From: Ancistrus triradiatus
Taxonomy: Eukaryota; Chordata; Actinopteri; Siluriformes; Loricariidae
Direction of reading: 5' to 3'
Assembly (NCBI GenBank): GCA_025084515.1
Contig: JAJAGP010000096.1
Span: 62,001 to 126,000 of the forward strand
DNA length: 64,000 nt
Shown: positions 41,101 to 50,419 of the stretch, piece after piece
How the letters are laid out: the number at the start of each line of letters is the position of its first letter
Numbering within the stretch: the first letter of the stretch is position 1
Position numbers and translations under genes: made by a program
Notes under the pieces: generated by a model
What the model saw: the letters and a program-made list of their open reading frames with translations, nothing else
Databases searched by the model: none
What the model was told of the DNA's origin: nothing

Positions 41101-44100
41101 GGTATCTGGTTTGGCTTCAAGAAAACTGCAGCACTTTTACAGCCAATTGCCAGCCACTACAATTACCACAATCAGCTGACCCTTTCCTGTACCGAGAAAC
41201 GAACAGAAAACCATTTACTCAACGCTCATTTATAACGTAAACCCAACGAGAGTCCAGCTGAATAATTCACCAATTACTGAAACACCTGCTTAGACTTCCT
41301 TAGACCGGAATCGAGCTTCGCGGCAAAACAGGTTTTCTGCTTTTCCAGTACAGGGAAGCTCTGGTGTAAATATTCAGACGCTACTGCTGTGGAGATTAAA
41401 CACAGAACAGTTCCTTTAAGACGTGCCTAAGTTCTTACTTGGTGCATTTCAATGGTAAGCAAATGACAAAAACACCATTGACGCACTAGTGTTTACTTTG
41501 ACAACCACAGCCTTGTTGGACTGGATACCCTTATGAGATGCTTCAAGTGTTAACCAGACTTCGTATCAACAAAAACCCAAGGCCATGCAGCCAGCTAGCA
41601 GACCGGGTGTGTTTACATGAACAAAATCTGGGTGAAAATGCCAGTAAGTCAAAGGCAATGCATCAGCACTCATTCCACCAAAGCATGGACACATTCTTCT
41701 TAGGAGTGGAATCTTTAAATGCATTTTCAAACCTCAAACGCTTCACGTTTCTGGCAAGTACATAAATATTTCCTGTCGAGGAGTGCTTGAGGTGTTGCAT
41801 CGATCAACACGGCGTTGTTTAAATTTATTGTTTGCTTCACAGTACATACTTTGAGCTCAAAGTCTTGCAGAAATGGCTGCAAACTGGTGTTATAAAATCC
41901 AAACTCTTATTATAATGGATATGTTAAAAGCCTTAACCCCAGGCACCAACCTGCCATAACGATTGACGGTCAGAAACAATAGATGGTGTTCTGAACGTCT
42001 TCTTGCCAATGATGCACCAAAATATTACTCCTCGACCAAAAGTAAAATTAATACACTGAGCAAAAAACAATGGGTTTTTGTGTTTATTTGTTTTGTTTTT
42101 GGCTTGGAGCGTAGCACTATCGCCCCACAGCGAGAAGGTCCTATGTTCAATTCCAGGTGGAGTGGTCTGGGTTCTCTCCGCATCTGCGTGGGTTTCCTTT
42201 CACAGTCCAAGCACATGCTTTAAGCTAACTGATTGGTGCCCTGTCTAGGGCTAGCCCTGCGTTGCACCCCAAGCTGCCAGCTTGGCTCTTTGTTGGTCTG
42301 GTTTTTGTAGAACACGTTTCATATCTCACCGATACTGCACATGAACAACTACTGAAGGCAAGGCCAACTATCTCTGGAGATCCTGAAATGATTTCACATG
42401 GCCAACATCTGTGCTGCACTGACTGTTCTAGGACAGCGAAGGAAACAAGTAGCGTTTCTACTTAGTCAGCCCTCCATATCCACAGATTTGAAAATATTAT
42501 GAGGGGGAAACTCGGAACATTGCACAAAGCAAAACATGAATTTGCCACATTCAAGACCTACAGAGTCCATGCGAACGAATCAAAGTGAAGGCGTTGAAAG
42601 TAGTCGAGAGAGGATTTAAAGTAAAGTAAAGGGGAGGCCGTGGGTAGGTTGTACGCAAATATTACCTCATTTTATATAAGGGAGTTGCGCATGTGTGGAT
42701 TTCCTCGCACTCGCCACTAAACAGACTACTAAATTCCATAGACACACTTTCAGAATGAGCAGACTTGGTCTTTCCAAGCATGGGTTGCTATCTGCATTTG
42801 TCTCTGCTGTCTGGCCCAGCCTGACCTTTTTTTTTCTGGTCAACAATTTGGGACTTTTTTTTTTCCTCTTTCTGCTGAAACTCCTCACCTCTGCCTACAT
42901 CCTCCCTCCTATCTGAGTAACACACTTTAGCTTTAATTGGGTGACAGAGAAACCCGATGCAAGACTGTACAGTACCTACAACAGGTTCGAGATAGGAAGC
43001 CCAGCCCATTATTATGCAGGGAGTCCAAAAAATAGTGATACTACTCTTACATCACTGCAACTAAGTGGAGTTTTGAAGATGTAGGAGCAAGTTTGCAATT
43101 TTCCCATAGGATGTAATGGAACTAGAGTTTCTACCATCATTCGGCTTAAAGGTACGAAACGGCAGTTCCTGAAGACCTGGGCTCAAACCTCAGGGTAGTA
43201 CTGCAATGTGAATGTCAAGTGGTGTGGTTATGGTGCGCTGTGATATTTAAACAGCAGAAGCCAATTTTCAATATCTATTATAGGGAAATTCCCACATTGT
43301 TTTTGGTCATATCAAAATCCTCAAAGTTCCAGTGATGTCAGCCTAATAAAGTAGCACAGGGCTTTTTTTTTTTTTTTTTTAAAGATTGGATTTTCAGCCA
43401 ATTATCTTGCCTCTCAAAGGATGCCGTTTAATTTTTGCACCAGTACAAACCAGTACCTTGAATTCAAAACGAGTTTCTACAAGACCTTCTGATCGTGACA
43501 AAACAAAATGTGACAAGATGAGCCAATTTTATTTAACCGTTCACGTTGCTACCACGAGTTTACTACTGAGGCAATCAAACAAATGAATCAGCATTAATTA
43601 AGAGTGCAACGAGTAACAGGTTCTGCAATCGTGTTGCCCTTAAATCGGATTTTAAGGGATTTTCTTGAGAATTATGAGCAAAAATGAAACATCGCAGCTA
43701 ATAGGGTATATTTATGAACTCAGCAGAGAAAACCTTAGTAAGGTAAAGTTCAACGCGGTGTAGGAAGGAGTCAGATATCCAACCAATACAGGTAGTCTCT
43801 GATTTACAATGAGTTTAAACATGACTATAACACTTGTATTAAACTACAGTTGGGCAAAATCATTACCTCAAGGCATTTATTGCACTGGGAACTGGGATCA
43901 TCTCTTTTAGTAAAGCCTAGTTTGATTAACATCACAGCAGCAATGGCTATTCGGGGCAAGTTTGTAGCGATACCAGTCAAACGTGCTCATGCTGGCACAA
44001 TTTAGAGCGCCCGGTTAAGCCAACATGTCTTTGAAACGTGGGAGGAAACCTGAGCACACAGAGTAAACCCACACAGACACAGGGAGGACTGTGCAGCGAC

Positions 44101-46640
44101 CGTGCCAACCACTTGCGCCACGGTGCCGCCCATGTGAGTGAATTACAGCTTTAGACCTCTGTGGCATGTTTACACCCTCTGAAAAGCAAGAAGATGGCAA
44201 GACATGCCTGTATGCTCTTCTCCCACTGTTCAGATTGTCTGTGAAGTTTCGGAAAATATGGACCAAACGCGTTTTGTGACTTTGAAACGTCTTGATACTA
44301 TAGAGTATCAGTCTGTGCCTTTCAGGGACAGATTTTTAATAGGAAGGAGGTATAAGGAGGTCTGATTTTCCCAATCACCGTTTGCTACGGCAAGTTAAGG
44401 GATTAAACTTCACCATATGCTACCGCAGGAACTGCAGACTCAGTGGAGCTGACTGTATCCTGGCTGAATGGAGGCTGCTGTAGTTTTGCTGTATGCGGCT
44501 TTAGGTCAAACACTGCCAAGTAAGCACTCTGAGTCAGTGTAGCGCTTTAACTAAATCACACAATGCAACTGTTCAGAGGCCTTCTAGCCATTTTCCTTCC
44601 CCAAGATAATGTCAACCCATTGTACTAATTATACAGCTGCACCAGAAGGCTGATGTTAACTCTGGCAGCCAGCTGGTGAGGTGATGCAAAAAAACGCTTC
44701 AAAAAACGTTATTCGGAGAAGAATTAATACCCAAATATTTGCTTGGATAATAATACTGGTCAGCTGCTTTCCTCTTCATGTCAAACTTGCAGCCAATACA
44801 AGTGAATTCATAAACTACTTTACTTATAAACTCGCTCGCTGTTTAGCAGCAAGCTCTGTGCTAGTCGGTTAATTTGGGCTGCGTCCCAAATCGCATGCTC
44901 CCGTTCTGTATAGTGCACAAAACAGCAGCAACATGACTGGTAGTGTACCTACTGCTTAGATATGTTACTTAATTAAAAAACGTTTTCTTTTAGAAAAACT
45001 TCCAAATTGCTATAATAATAATCCTTTATTTACACAAAATGTGTCTCTTCAGTAGTAGTAGCTCGCTATTCACACTACGCCCTACATAGTGCGCAGAGAC
45101 AGTAACCCCACCACTGGGAGAGTACTCGTTTGAGAAACTATTTAGTATGCTAGTATACGGTTCAAAACCACTATCTAACTAATCGGTTAGTAACCAAACT
45201 TGCTAGACGGAGGTAAAAAAATAAAAAATAAGAAATAAAGGACGGAGTTAGGTTTAGCAAAAGTTCATTTTGTGAACGGTACTTGTATTTATACGAATGC
45301 CCATTCCCGAAAAGCTATTTTAGGCAGACAAACAGGACAAAACACCACATTCTGTGTTAATTTACGCCTGAGAACAAAAAATCGATTTTAATATAACCGG
45401 AATTATACAAAACACAATCAAACGCTATTATTAAACCTGTTCACACTGGGTTAGCGAAACGTAAGCTAGATATTATTGCAACAGAAATAACGCAGGGTAA
45501 ATACTTTAGGCCGCGTCTCAACTGGCTCGTTTTTGTACACGTAGTCCACTACATAGAGTGTAAACGTGAACGTATATAGTGCACTTTCATAGGGCGTATG
45601 GAGTAAATTGAGAACAAGAGTGTACCCTGTTCCAAATAGAACTCCACCGTACGAAATAGTGAGCCAGAAGAGCATGGGTAGGGCAATAATTAGGCACACT
45701 ATGTAGTGTGGAAGTATGCACATTGGGACGCAGCTTCAACTTAGCTTAGATGGTTATGAAGTAAACTCTAGGCACCCAGTTTAGAAGTACTGTACAACAG
45801 CATTTTTTTTTTTTTTAAACTGCGCTCAATACGATTCTCAATTGATGTGAAATTGGGGTGTTTGCTTTTTTACACAATGTACACGTTAGAAGCGATTTAA
45901 AATCTTGGGTAACAATTAGAATATCATCTTTGGTTTAAAAAAAAAAAATCCAAAATTCATCAAGTTGTCAGTAAAACGTAACCATACAAACATAATCAGA
46001 ACGATTTATCTGCCAAAGCATAAGCATCAAGTCATAGCAATAAAAAAATAACGGAATTACTTTGAAATCATCTCGAAAAGGTAGTTTGGTAAGCTTGTTT
46101 CCCAACAACAACTAGCTTTTCTTGTTTTTTTTATATACACAACTTAAAAATATACAGACATATTTGGTTGGGTAACCCTAAAAAACAATCTATTCAAATA
46201 CAGAGCAGTTTATACTAGGAGATTACACAAGCCAACTAGGCAACTAATATTAAAAATGCAGAGCTGGCACTGACAAGACTTGAGTTAAGGAGGAATTTTC
46301 AAAGCCAGACACGTATTATTTTTAATCGGCTTTATAAACGGATTTTTAAAAAGCCAATCATTTAGACTGGATACGTTTTCTGTCCTATAAATACAACATA
46401 TTAGCTACACTTTGAGGTTTATTTTTTCAGGCCAGCAAACTGTGCGTGGCACCGCTGTCTTCATCCAGAAGTTAGTTTAACCTCAGTGTAATGTCTCCAA
46501 ACCAAACCTACCTTACGGTTTTGATAGCTCTCCAGCGCTCTTATGGCCGTCTCTGTAAGTTTAACGTGCAAAACGGTGATTCTATCGGCATTACGGCCAT
46601 AATTGAGTCCATATCTCCGGTCCTCGGAGAGAGCAGCCAT
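20198..46640 (-). CDS. ell2: RNA polymerase II elongation factor ELL2
   Basis: Component of the super elongation complex that suppresses transient Pol II pausing. Coding exons in order: 46640-46512, 34002-33955, 33537-33416, 33325-33162, 28032-27773, 24092-23968, 23844-23778, 23238-22692, 22527-22467, 21596-21425, 20451-20407 and 20314-20198, giving 618 aa (human about 640). The ATG at 46640 starts MAALSEDRRYGLNYG. The N-terminal elongation domain includes ITVLHVKLTETAIRALE, FDFYLSNVGKDNPQGSFE and VPERKRSTPLNPANTIRK. A lysine-rich stretch (KKPKKKSKKHKDKERERR) lies in the middle exon with SNSNSPSTPEGRGTQDLP, which points to ELL2 among the ELL paralogues. The C-terminal occludin homology domain starts near PDYIAKYTAVVS and ends KRLIADFDQRRAQSWL. 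All introns fit GT-AG except that after 33162, where phase requires a GC donor. Confidence 0.95.
20692..21114 (+). mobile_element. Tc1-derived MITE ('cagtactgtg' family), copy 2
   Basis: Left end 'tacagtactgtgcaaaagtc' at 20692 and an imperfect inverted copy at the right end ('gactttagcacagtactga' near 21096-21114). It is about 420 bp, sits in an ell2 intron and contains no transposase frame. It is the shortest of three copies in the window. Confidence 0.7.
21930..22270 (+). mobile_element. Solo end of a Tc1-like element
   Basis: Bases from 'gaccatggttgagtttggag' (21941) to 'agcaggagaacttg' match the right-hand end of the element at 30360-31838 (compare 31473-31790) with few differences, including the inverted transposase start codon region. 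The transposase body and other end are absent. It lies about 200 bases from an ell2 exon. Confidence 0.75.
23332..23512 (+). repeat. Fish interspersed repeat ('gggagtttttccc' family)
   Basis: Second copy of the family at 8237. It retains 'ctaggctgcccagaaggttt'-like and 'gctgctttgagacgac' segments and an AAATACATTT end. It lies in the ell2 intron next to the large central exon. Confidence 0.65.
24215..24565 (-). mobile_element. Tc1/mariner transposon fragment
   Basis: Minus-strand remnant of the same family as 1230-1850. It keeps 'gattgggttgagagctgaag', 'ctgctgaaagaggccacggc' and 'atgtttaggtaggtggtag', which correspond to the transposase C-terminal half. It is 5' and 3' truncated, with no open frame, and sits in an ell2 intron. 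Confidence 0.7.
24600..27772 (-). other. ell2 intron without recognised elements
   Basis: Intron between the exons at 27773 and 24092. I see no family I can name, only a poly-A run at 25969-25981. A few open frames of 60-110 codons have no domain-like content and are most likely chance. Confidence 0.6.
28033..28960 (-). other. ell2 intron, 3' part
   Basis: Contains the polypyrimidine tract and CCAG acceptor (28036-28033) of the fifth coding exon. Bases 28100-28960 hold nothing I recognise. Confidence 0.55.
28972..29700. mobile_element. MITE-like DNA element ('tttacatgcactt' family), copy 1
   Basis: Starts 'ggtttacatgcacttaataa' and contains 'gtactccggtctagaaataa' and 'cagtaatcagatttctcag'. 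All three recur in the same order near 40457-40563. No coding. The right end is approximate. Such elements are non-autonomous DNA transposons in fish, but the superfamily is not determined here. Confidence 0.55.
30360..31838 (-). mobile_element. Near full-length Tc1-like transposon with broken transposase
   Basis: A 1.5 kb element with long imperfect inverted repeats: 'aaatccaggaaatcacattg' near 30435 has its inverted partner at about 31691-31712, and 'aaaataagtatttggtca' occurs at both ends. The minus-strand transposase starts at 31478 (MAKTKELTKDTRKK) with an N-terminal helix-turn-helix, then breaks into frames at about 31113, 31095-30910 and 30982-30569. The DDE residues are visible in WSDETKIELF, HDNDPKHTT and LNPVENVWRELK, but in different frames, so the copy cannot make a full enzyme. 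The extreme left terminal repeat looks decayed. It lies within an ell2 intron in the same orientation as the gene. Confidence 0.9.
31840..33161 (-). other. ell2 intron 4, 5' part with A-rich tract
   Basis: No gene. There is a run of A interrupted by single C at 32117-32151 and short sequences around 31965 and 32506 ('gtggaacctcaaaattcaaa' and its reversed counterpart 'ggttcaaattccgaggttcc') that look like imperfect terminal repeats of a small DNA element of about 560 bp. Confidence 0.4.
31961..32529. mobile_element. Possible MITE with imperfect terminal repeats
   Basis: The left end 'acagtggaacctcaaaattc' (31961) and the right end 'caaattccgaggttccactgt' region (32507-32528) are inverted copies with a few mismatches. 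The interior is non-coding and A-rich. The superfamily is not assigned. Confidence 0.55.
34406..34942 (+). mobile_element. Internally deleted Tc1/mariner element
   Basis: Terminal sequences 'cactgcccggccaaaag' (34410) and 'tttggccaggcagtgt' (34925-34940) are inverted repeats. The interior keeps the start ('tgcagtgagtagcttctcat') and the end of a transposase gene: 'gattggccaccacagagtcc' and 'gacctgaatcccactgagaa' encode the PPQSPDLNPTEN block. About 1 kb that autonomous fish copies carry between these parts is absent. It lies in ell2 intron 1. Confidence 0.75.
35410..35600 (+). repeat. tRNA-derived SINE, good copy
   Basis: A tRNA-like head has 'gtggtagcctagcgggtaag' (A-box region) and 'gagttcaaatccc' (B-box region). 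It is followed by 'gcttggattgtaagactgta', 'gtaagtcgctctgggtaagg' and a 'tgtaaatgta' tail. Other copies are at 52260-52440 (+), 47114-47240 (-), 54890-55045 (+, diverged) and 61015-61145 (+, diverged). It is not a functional tRNA because no acceptor stem closes. Confidence 0.85.
38990..39310. repeat. Diverged copy of the 'tttacatgcactt' element
   Basis: Holds 'gagaaatccaattactgaac', 'tttatctgatttctag' and 'gcagaaatccgactatgat', which parallel in inverted order the internal phrases of the elements at 28972 and 40455. Strongly diverged, with approximate ends. Confidence 0.35.
40455..40912. mobile_element. MITE-like DNA element ('tttacatgcactt' family), copy 2
   Basis: Begins 'cgtttacatgcacttcataa' and ends 'ttatcgggttattaagtgc', an imperfect inverted repeat of the start. 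It shares 'actccgatctagaaatcgga' and 'cagtaatcagatttctcaaa' with copy 1. No coding capacity, about 460 bp. Confidence 0.6.
42095..42300 (+). repeat. Fish interspersed repeat ('gtagcactatcgcc' family)
   Basis: Contains 'gtagcactatcgccccacag', 'gagaaggtcctatgttcaat', 'tctgcgtgggtttcc' and 'cacagtccaagcacatgct', the pattern of a very common fish SINE-like repeat. A reverse-strand copy lies at 43995-44135. Confidence 0.65.
43995..44135 (-). repeat. Fish interspersed repeat ('gtagcactatcgcc' family), reverse copy
   Basis: The reverse complement shows the header 'ggcggcaccgtggcgcaagt' and the 'gtgtgggtttactctgtgtg' region of the same family as 42095. Partial. Confidence 0.6.
44878..45734. mobile_element. 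DNA transposon/MITE bounded by an 11-bp perfect inverted repeat
   Basis: The left 'gctgcgtccca' (44878-44888) and right 'tgggacgcagc' (45724-45734) are perfect inverted copies. Subterminal 'tatagtgcac' and 'tatagtgcact' motifs occur near both ends. A second similar terminus ('gccgcgtctcaactggctcg') sits at 45512, suggesting nesting. No transposase is seen. The termini resemble hAT-type MITEs of fish, but I found no clear target-site duplication. Confidence 0.6.
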
Positions 46641-46800
46641 CTTTAGCAGCCTGCCACCATCGTCCCTCTGACGTAGCTCACATATATCATCATTAGGCCA
46701 GCGTTACTGCTACCTGAAGGGGGCGCTGCGGAGCGAAGTGTGTTAATGGCTGATTCTTCGTTTGGGGGCGCCTTTTCCCCATGTTCAACTGTGGAAAATA
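46641..46800 (-). promoter_or_regulatory. ell2 promoter and 5' UTR region, with CTCF-like motif
   Basis: Lies just upstream of the ell2 ATG and is locally GC-enriched compared with flanks. It contains 'cctgaagggggcgctgc' at 46713-46729, resembling the CTCF core, and a second GC-box-like 'tttgggggcgcctttt' at 46763-46778. No TATA box is evident. The transcription start cannot be placed from sequence alone. Confidence 0.45.
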
Positions 46801-47050
46801 ACATTTGTAACAGTTTACATACCTTATATGCTTCAAAGTAAAGACTTAATGATGATAACACTTATATATAACTTAAATTTTAATTTTTAGATAATTAATA
46901 ATGATGTGTTGCGGTAATGATCCGACAAAAACAATGGTAGGTTATGGATTTGCTAGTGCTCATCAACAGGTAGTATAAGATCCAGTTTAAAGTCATATCA
47001 GTAATGTGAATATTTCATTTTTTGTGTGTAAAATACTGCCATAAATACTC

Positions 47051-47347
47051 AATTTGTTATAGTGAATTATGGTTTGGATAGCAGGTTAGGGAACTAAAAC
47101 ACCTCACTTATTATAATTTACATTTACATTTACATTTACAGCATTTAGCAGACGCCCTTACCCAGAGCGACTTACAACTGGTACAGTCTTACAATCCAAG
47201 CAATTGTGGGTTAAGGGTCTTGCTCAAGGACCAACAGTCTAACTCATTATAATGAGTTAGAAGTTTGGATAGCAGGTTAGGGAATTAAAATACCTAATTT
47301 GTTATAGTGAGTTAGAGGTTTGGATAGCAAGTTAGGGAATTAAAATA
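47051..47347 (+). repeat. Three-copy minisatellite (about 52-54 bp unit) interrupted by a SINE
   Basis: Units at 47051-47104, about 47244-47295 and 47296-47347 share 'tttggatagcaggttaggga' and 'attaaaata' with a 'ttgttatagtgagttag' lead. The first and second are separated by the reverse-strand SINE at 47114-47240, flanked by similar 'cattataat'/'ttattataat' sequences that may be its target-site duplication. Confidence 0.7.
47114..47240 (-). mobile_element. tRNA-derived SINE, minus strand, 5'-truncated
   Basis: Read on the minus strand it gives 'ggtccttgagcaagaccctt', 'cttggattgtaagactgtac', 'gtaagtcgctctgggtaagg' and the 'tgtaaatgtaaatgtaaatg' tail of the SINE at 35410. The tRNA-like head is missing. 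Confidence 0.8.
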
Positions 47348-47349
47348 AA

Positions 47350-48475
47350 GCTGTTTCAGACTGATAGAGAGGTCAAAATTAGGAGTTAATACATGTCTGA
47401 GGATAATAAACCAACTAAAATATAAGCAAAATTATTCAAACCCCAAACAAATATTTTAACTGGTTTAAACTGCAAAAAGCTAGAGCTTTACGTACTAACG
47501 CTGGCTGTTTCACATCTTTTTCACATTTTTACACTTACCCATTACTTAGGGTGAAAACGCAAAGGAAAGATTTAAGAAAAAACAGCCAACGACCTAACAA
47601 CTGAACAAAGTGCTCTGGATGGGCTATTGTGCTTTAGGAGATCAGTAAGATTTGAATTTGTGCGTCATTAGCAGGTCTTTGTAGGCAGTGCAGAATGTGA
47701 CAGGCAGCCAATGTAAACCGATTATACGCGGGTAACATGACCAGGATTTGAGCTGTAGCTTACTGACCCGGCTGAGGCTTACTTAAAGAAGCTGCAGCGC
47801 AGTCCGCTAGCTATACAGTACAGTACAATGGACAGATCACCAGGTTATAAAGCATGGGCTTGTTTCTTAGGGTTCTGTTTCATTCATCTTTTATGTCTTT
47901 AGTTCAACATCATAGAAATCTAATAAAATAATACATCTAATAAAATATGCAAAAGCATGTTTTTATTTACAGGACTTTTTGCAACACGTCTGCAAACACA
48001 ACTCTCTTCTGAATGCATTTTGGTAAACCCAAATAAAAACACATACGTAACCCCAGTTCATGAGACCGGACTTATGGGATGCCCTGGTCATCACACAGAG
48101 TACTGTAGAAAATAAATTTCTATAGTGTGTTTTACAACAGAACATTGTCTCAAAGCAGATTTACAAATATCGAGACCCATAGCCACAACTGGAAAATGGA
48201 AAAAAAGAGGTAAAACTCCCCCAAATGTGATAAGGAAGACACAGCTGGAGGGCGAAGATTCAAAAAAACCTCGTAGGATAGCCTAGATATTACGTATAAG
48301 AAATAAACTAAATGACTTAACTAATACATTTACAACAGTAGCTTAAATACACAGTAGCTAAATAGAATAATTACAACTGAGAATAAAATAAATGGAAATA
48401 TAGAATAAAACTATAGGAAATTCCAATCTGTACTGGTTATTATAGAGGCTTGTCAGTCATTAGTGGCTCATCAAC
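47350..48475. other. Intergenic DNA upstream of ell2, nothing recognised
   Basis: AT-rich sequence without recognisable gene, RNA or repeat family. Confidence 0.5.
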
Positions 48476-48481
48476 CCCAGT

Positions 48482-48648
48482 GTTTCTCAATCCTGGTCCC
48501 ACCACTCTGCACATTTTAGTGCTTTTCCTGTTTAAACACACCCACCTCAACTCAGTAATGGGCTTGTTAATGAGCTGAGTAATTGGGTCAGGTGAGTTGG
48601 GAGCAGGGAGTACACTAAAACGTGCATTGGGGACCAGGATTGAGAAAC
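48482..48648. mobile_element. 167-bp MITE with perfect 19-bp terminal inverted repeats
   Basis: 'gtttctcaatcctggtccc' at 48482-48500 is the exact reverse complement of 'gggaccaggattgagaaac' at 48630-48648. The interior is non-coding. The element type matches a common short fish repeat. The perfect ends suggest it is fairly young. Confidence 0.75.
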
Positions 48649-48699
48649 ATATAAGCATTAATACTGCACTAAAGTAGAAATTGGGCTCTGCTTAAGTCC

Positions 48700-50180
48700 A
48701 CAATATTTATACTTCATTACTATTCACCCCGATCCTGTGCCGGCCCTGTGGTGGTCAACTGACCCTACACCATTTGAGTGTGGTGACTCATTTGCATAAA
48801 CTTGTTTCCACCTGCACTTATGATGACTGTTTCCTGTGAGTCATTTTTGATGTATAAGGAGTGAGTGTGGCGTCATTATGCTACTCAGTGATTCATAGAT
48901 TTTGTAACTTTAGAATCTTGGCTCGAGCTGCTTAAGCCTGGCTTCCACTTGGTTCTGCAATAATTCTTATCCAGGTCATGAAGCACACCAACAAATGTAC
49001 TTTACATGGCTTTATTTAGAGTCCAGGCTGTGATTATGTGTAGTCACGTCTCCAATAATTACAATGACACTGGGTTGGACGTGTGGGTTGCAGAGCTGCC
49101 CTGTCCTCTAAAAAGGAACACGAAATCTGGGTTAGTGCCTCTTAAGAAAGATCTGTAAACAAATAAATCACAGGGTTATGAAAAAACGTTGTAGAGATGA
49201 ATACAAGTGGAAAAGACTGGGGAATTCATTAATATTTCACAACTTATAATCCTGTGACCCTGACCTGGACTAAGGTGATAAGAAAATGAACTAGATCTGC
49301 ATTTCCTGAAGGAACTAGAATGAAATGTGGCAAACAGAAAGAACATGGCTTGTGTCCCAATGCTTTTGGCCGTGTGCGGGGGCGGGTCCGAATACTTTTG
49401 GCCGTGTACACCAACAGGTCACAGAGTTTCACTGAGTGCTCTGTGGTGATCATCGATTTCAGTTCAAATGGGAATTTCCAAGCACTGTATAATGAATGAA
49501 TTTAGGGAGTGTTTCTAGAGTGTTTAAATTAAGACAAGGAAAGGGCAGGTATAATCTGAGGTGCAATTTGCACAGTCATGTTTAGTTATTTTTAGATATA
49601 AAAAATGGATTATTGTAAACTGTCAAGGTATTTGAACATCATATGCAGAATAGAATGGATTATACTTAGCAGTTCCGCCTCCCACTGGCACTCAGACTGA
49701 AATTCTGTTTTTAGGATTACATTTCAAACCAGTGTGGAGTGTTCTCCGTTTAGATCTTTAGCTATGACTATGCTATTCAGGTGAGGCTGGGGTTCCATAC
49801 ATTCCATACACTTACAGTACCATGTCCATATCTCGAGTTCACTTACCCTACTCTCTAAGTATACAAATACTTATTGCTGTGCCCAGTTTGTCATCCTGCC
49901 TCTACCTGCCCATCAGTCAAAGAGTCAACAGGTTCACTGATGTGATATTGTTTTGGTAATGAATCATTCTCAGTCTAGCACTGCCACAGCAGTGTGCCTC
50001 GCTGGCATGAATGTTTCAGGCTCAGTCACTTTTGCTGGGACTTTTAGACATCTCATGGACCATTCTACAAAGTAAAAATGTGCGTGACAATGATATGAAT
50101 GTTACGATCTATTTAAAGTAGGCATTACTTGAGATGGTGGTAGTACATTCAGGTTCCTGCAGATGGCGTTGCACGAGGAG
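48700..50180. other. Intergenic DNA with transposon end fragments
   Basis: Near 49350-49410 there are two 'acttttggccgtgt'/'gcttttggccgtgt' phrases in tandem, like Tc1-type terminal repeats. Nothing else is recognised. Confidence 0.4.
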
Positions 50181-50205
50181 GATAGGGCTATAAATAGCTG
50201 CAGGG

Positions 50206-50406
50206 ATGTGTGACGGGATGTGGAAAATTGGTCTCAAAGCAGATGTTGACGATCTTCAAAAAGCAGCGATTGCATTTGGGCATGCCAAAGGCCATAGTGT
50301 GAAAGAAGCTGAATCTGCAGGTGTATCGAAGCGTACGGTCATACGGGTCTACCAACAGCAGCAAAGATCCCAGTCTACAGGAAATTCTAGTCAGAATTGT
50401 GGTTGA
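50206..50406 (+). pseudogene. Helix-turn-helix fragment, probably transposase N-terminus
   Basis: A 66-codon frame contains GHSVKEAESAGVSKRTVIRV, a pattern typical of homeodomain-like helix-turn-helix domains at the N-terminus of transposases. It ends at a TGA and the following DNA shows no catalytic DDE motifs. No matching family could be named. Judged as a decayed mobile-element fragment rather than a host gene. Confidence 0.35.
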
Positions 50407-50419
50407 TATAATATATACC

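Larger units (their letters stand above)
34943..46511 (-). other. ell2 intron 1, remainder
   Basis: Most of the 12.5 kb first intron. Besides the elements listed separately (35410, 38990, 40455, 42095, 43995, 44878) I recognise no gene, RNA or repeat in 35600-38980, 41000-42090, 42310-43990 or 45740-46510. Poly-T runs at 43362-43380 and 45800-45815 are simple sequence. Confidence 0.6.

Noticed and set aside
42831..42890. T-rich frames near 42.8 kb coding hydrophobic stretches
   Set aside because: Hydrophobicity comes from poly-T codons; no signal-peptide or gene context.
50206..50406. Helix-turn-helix frame as a host regulatory gene
   Set aside because: Too short, no partner exons, and the surrounding region is transposon debris; kept only as a low-confidence fragment.
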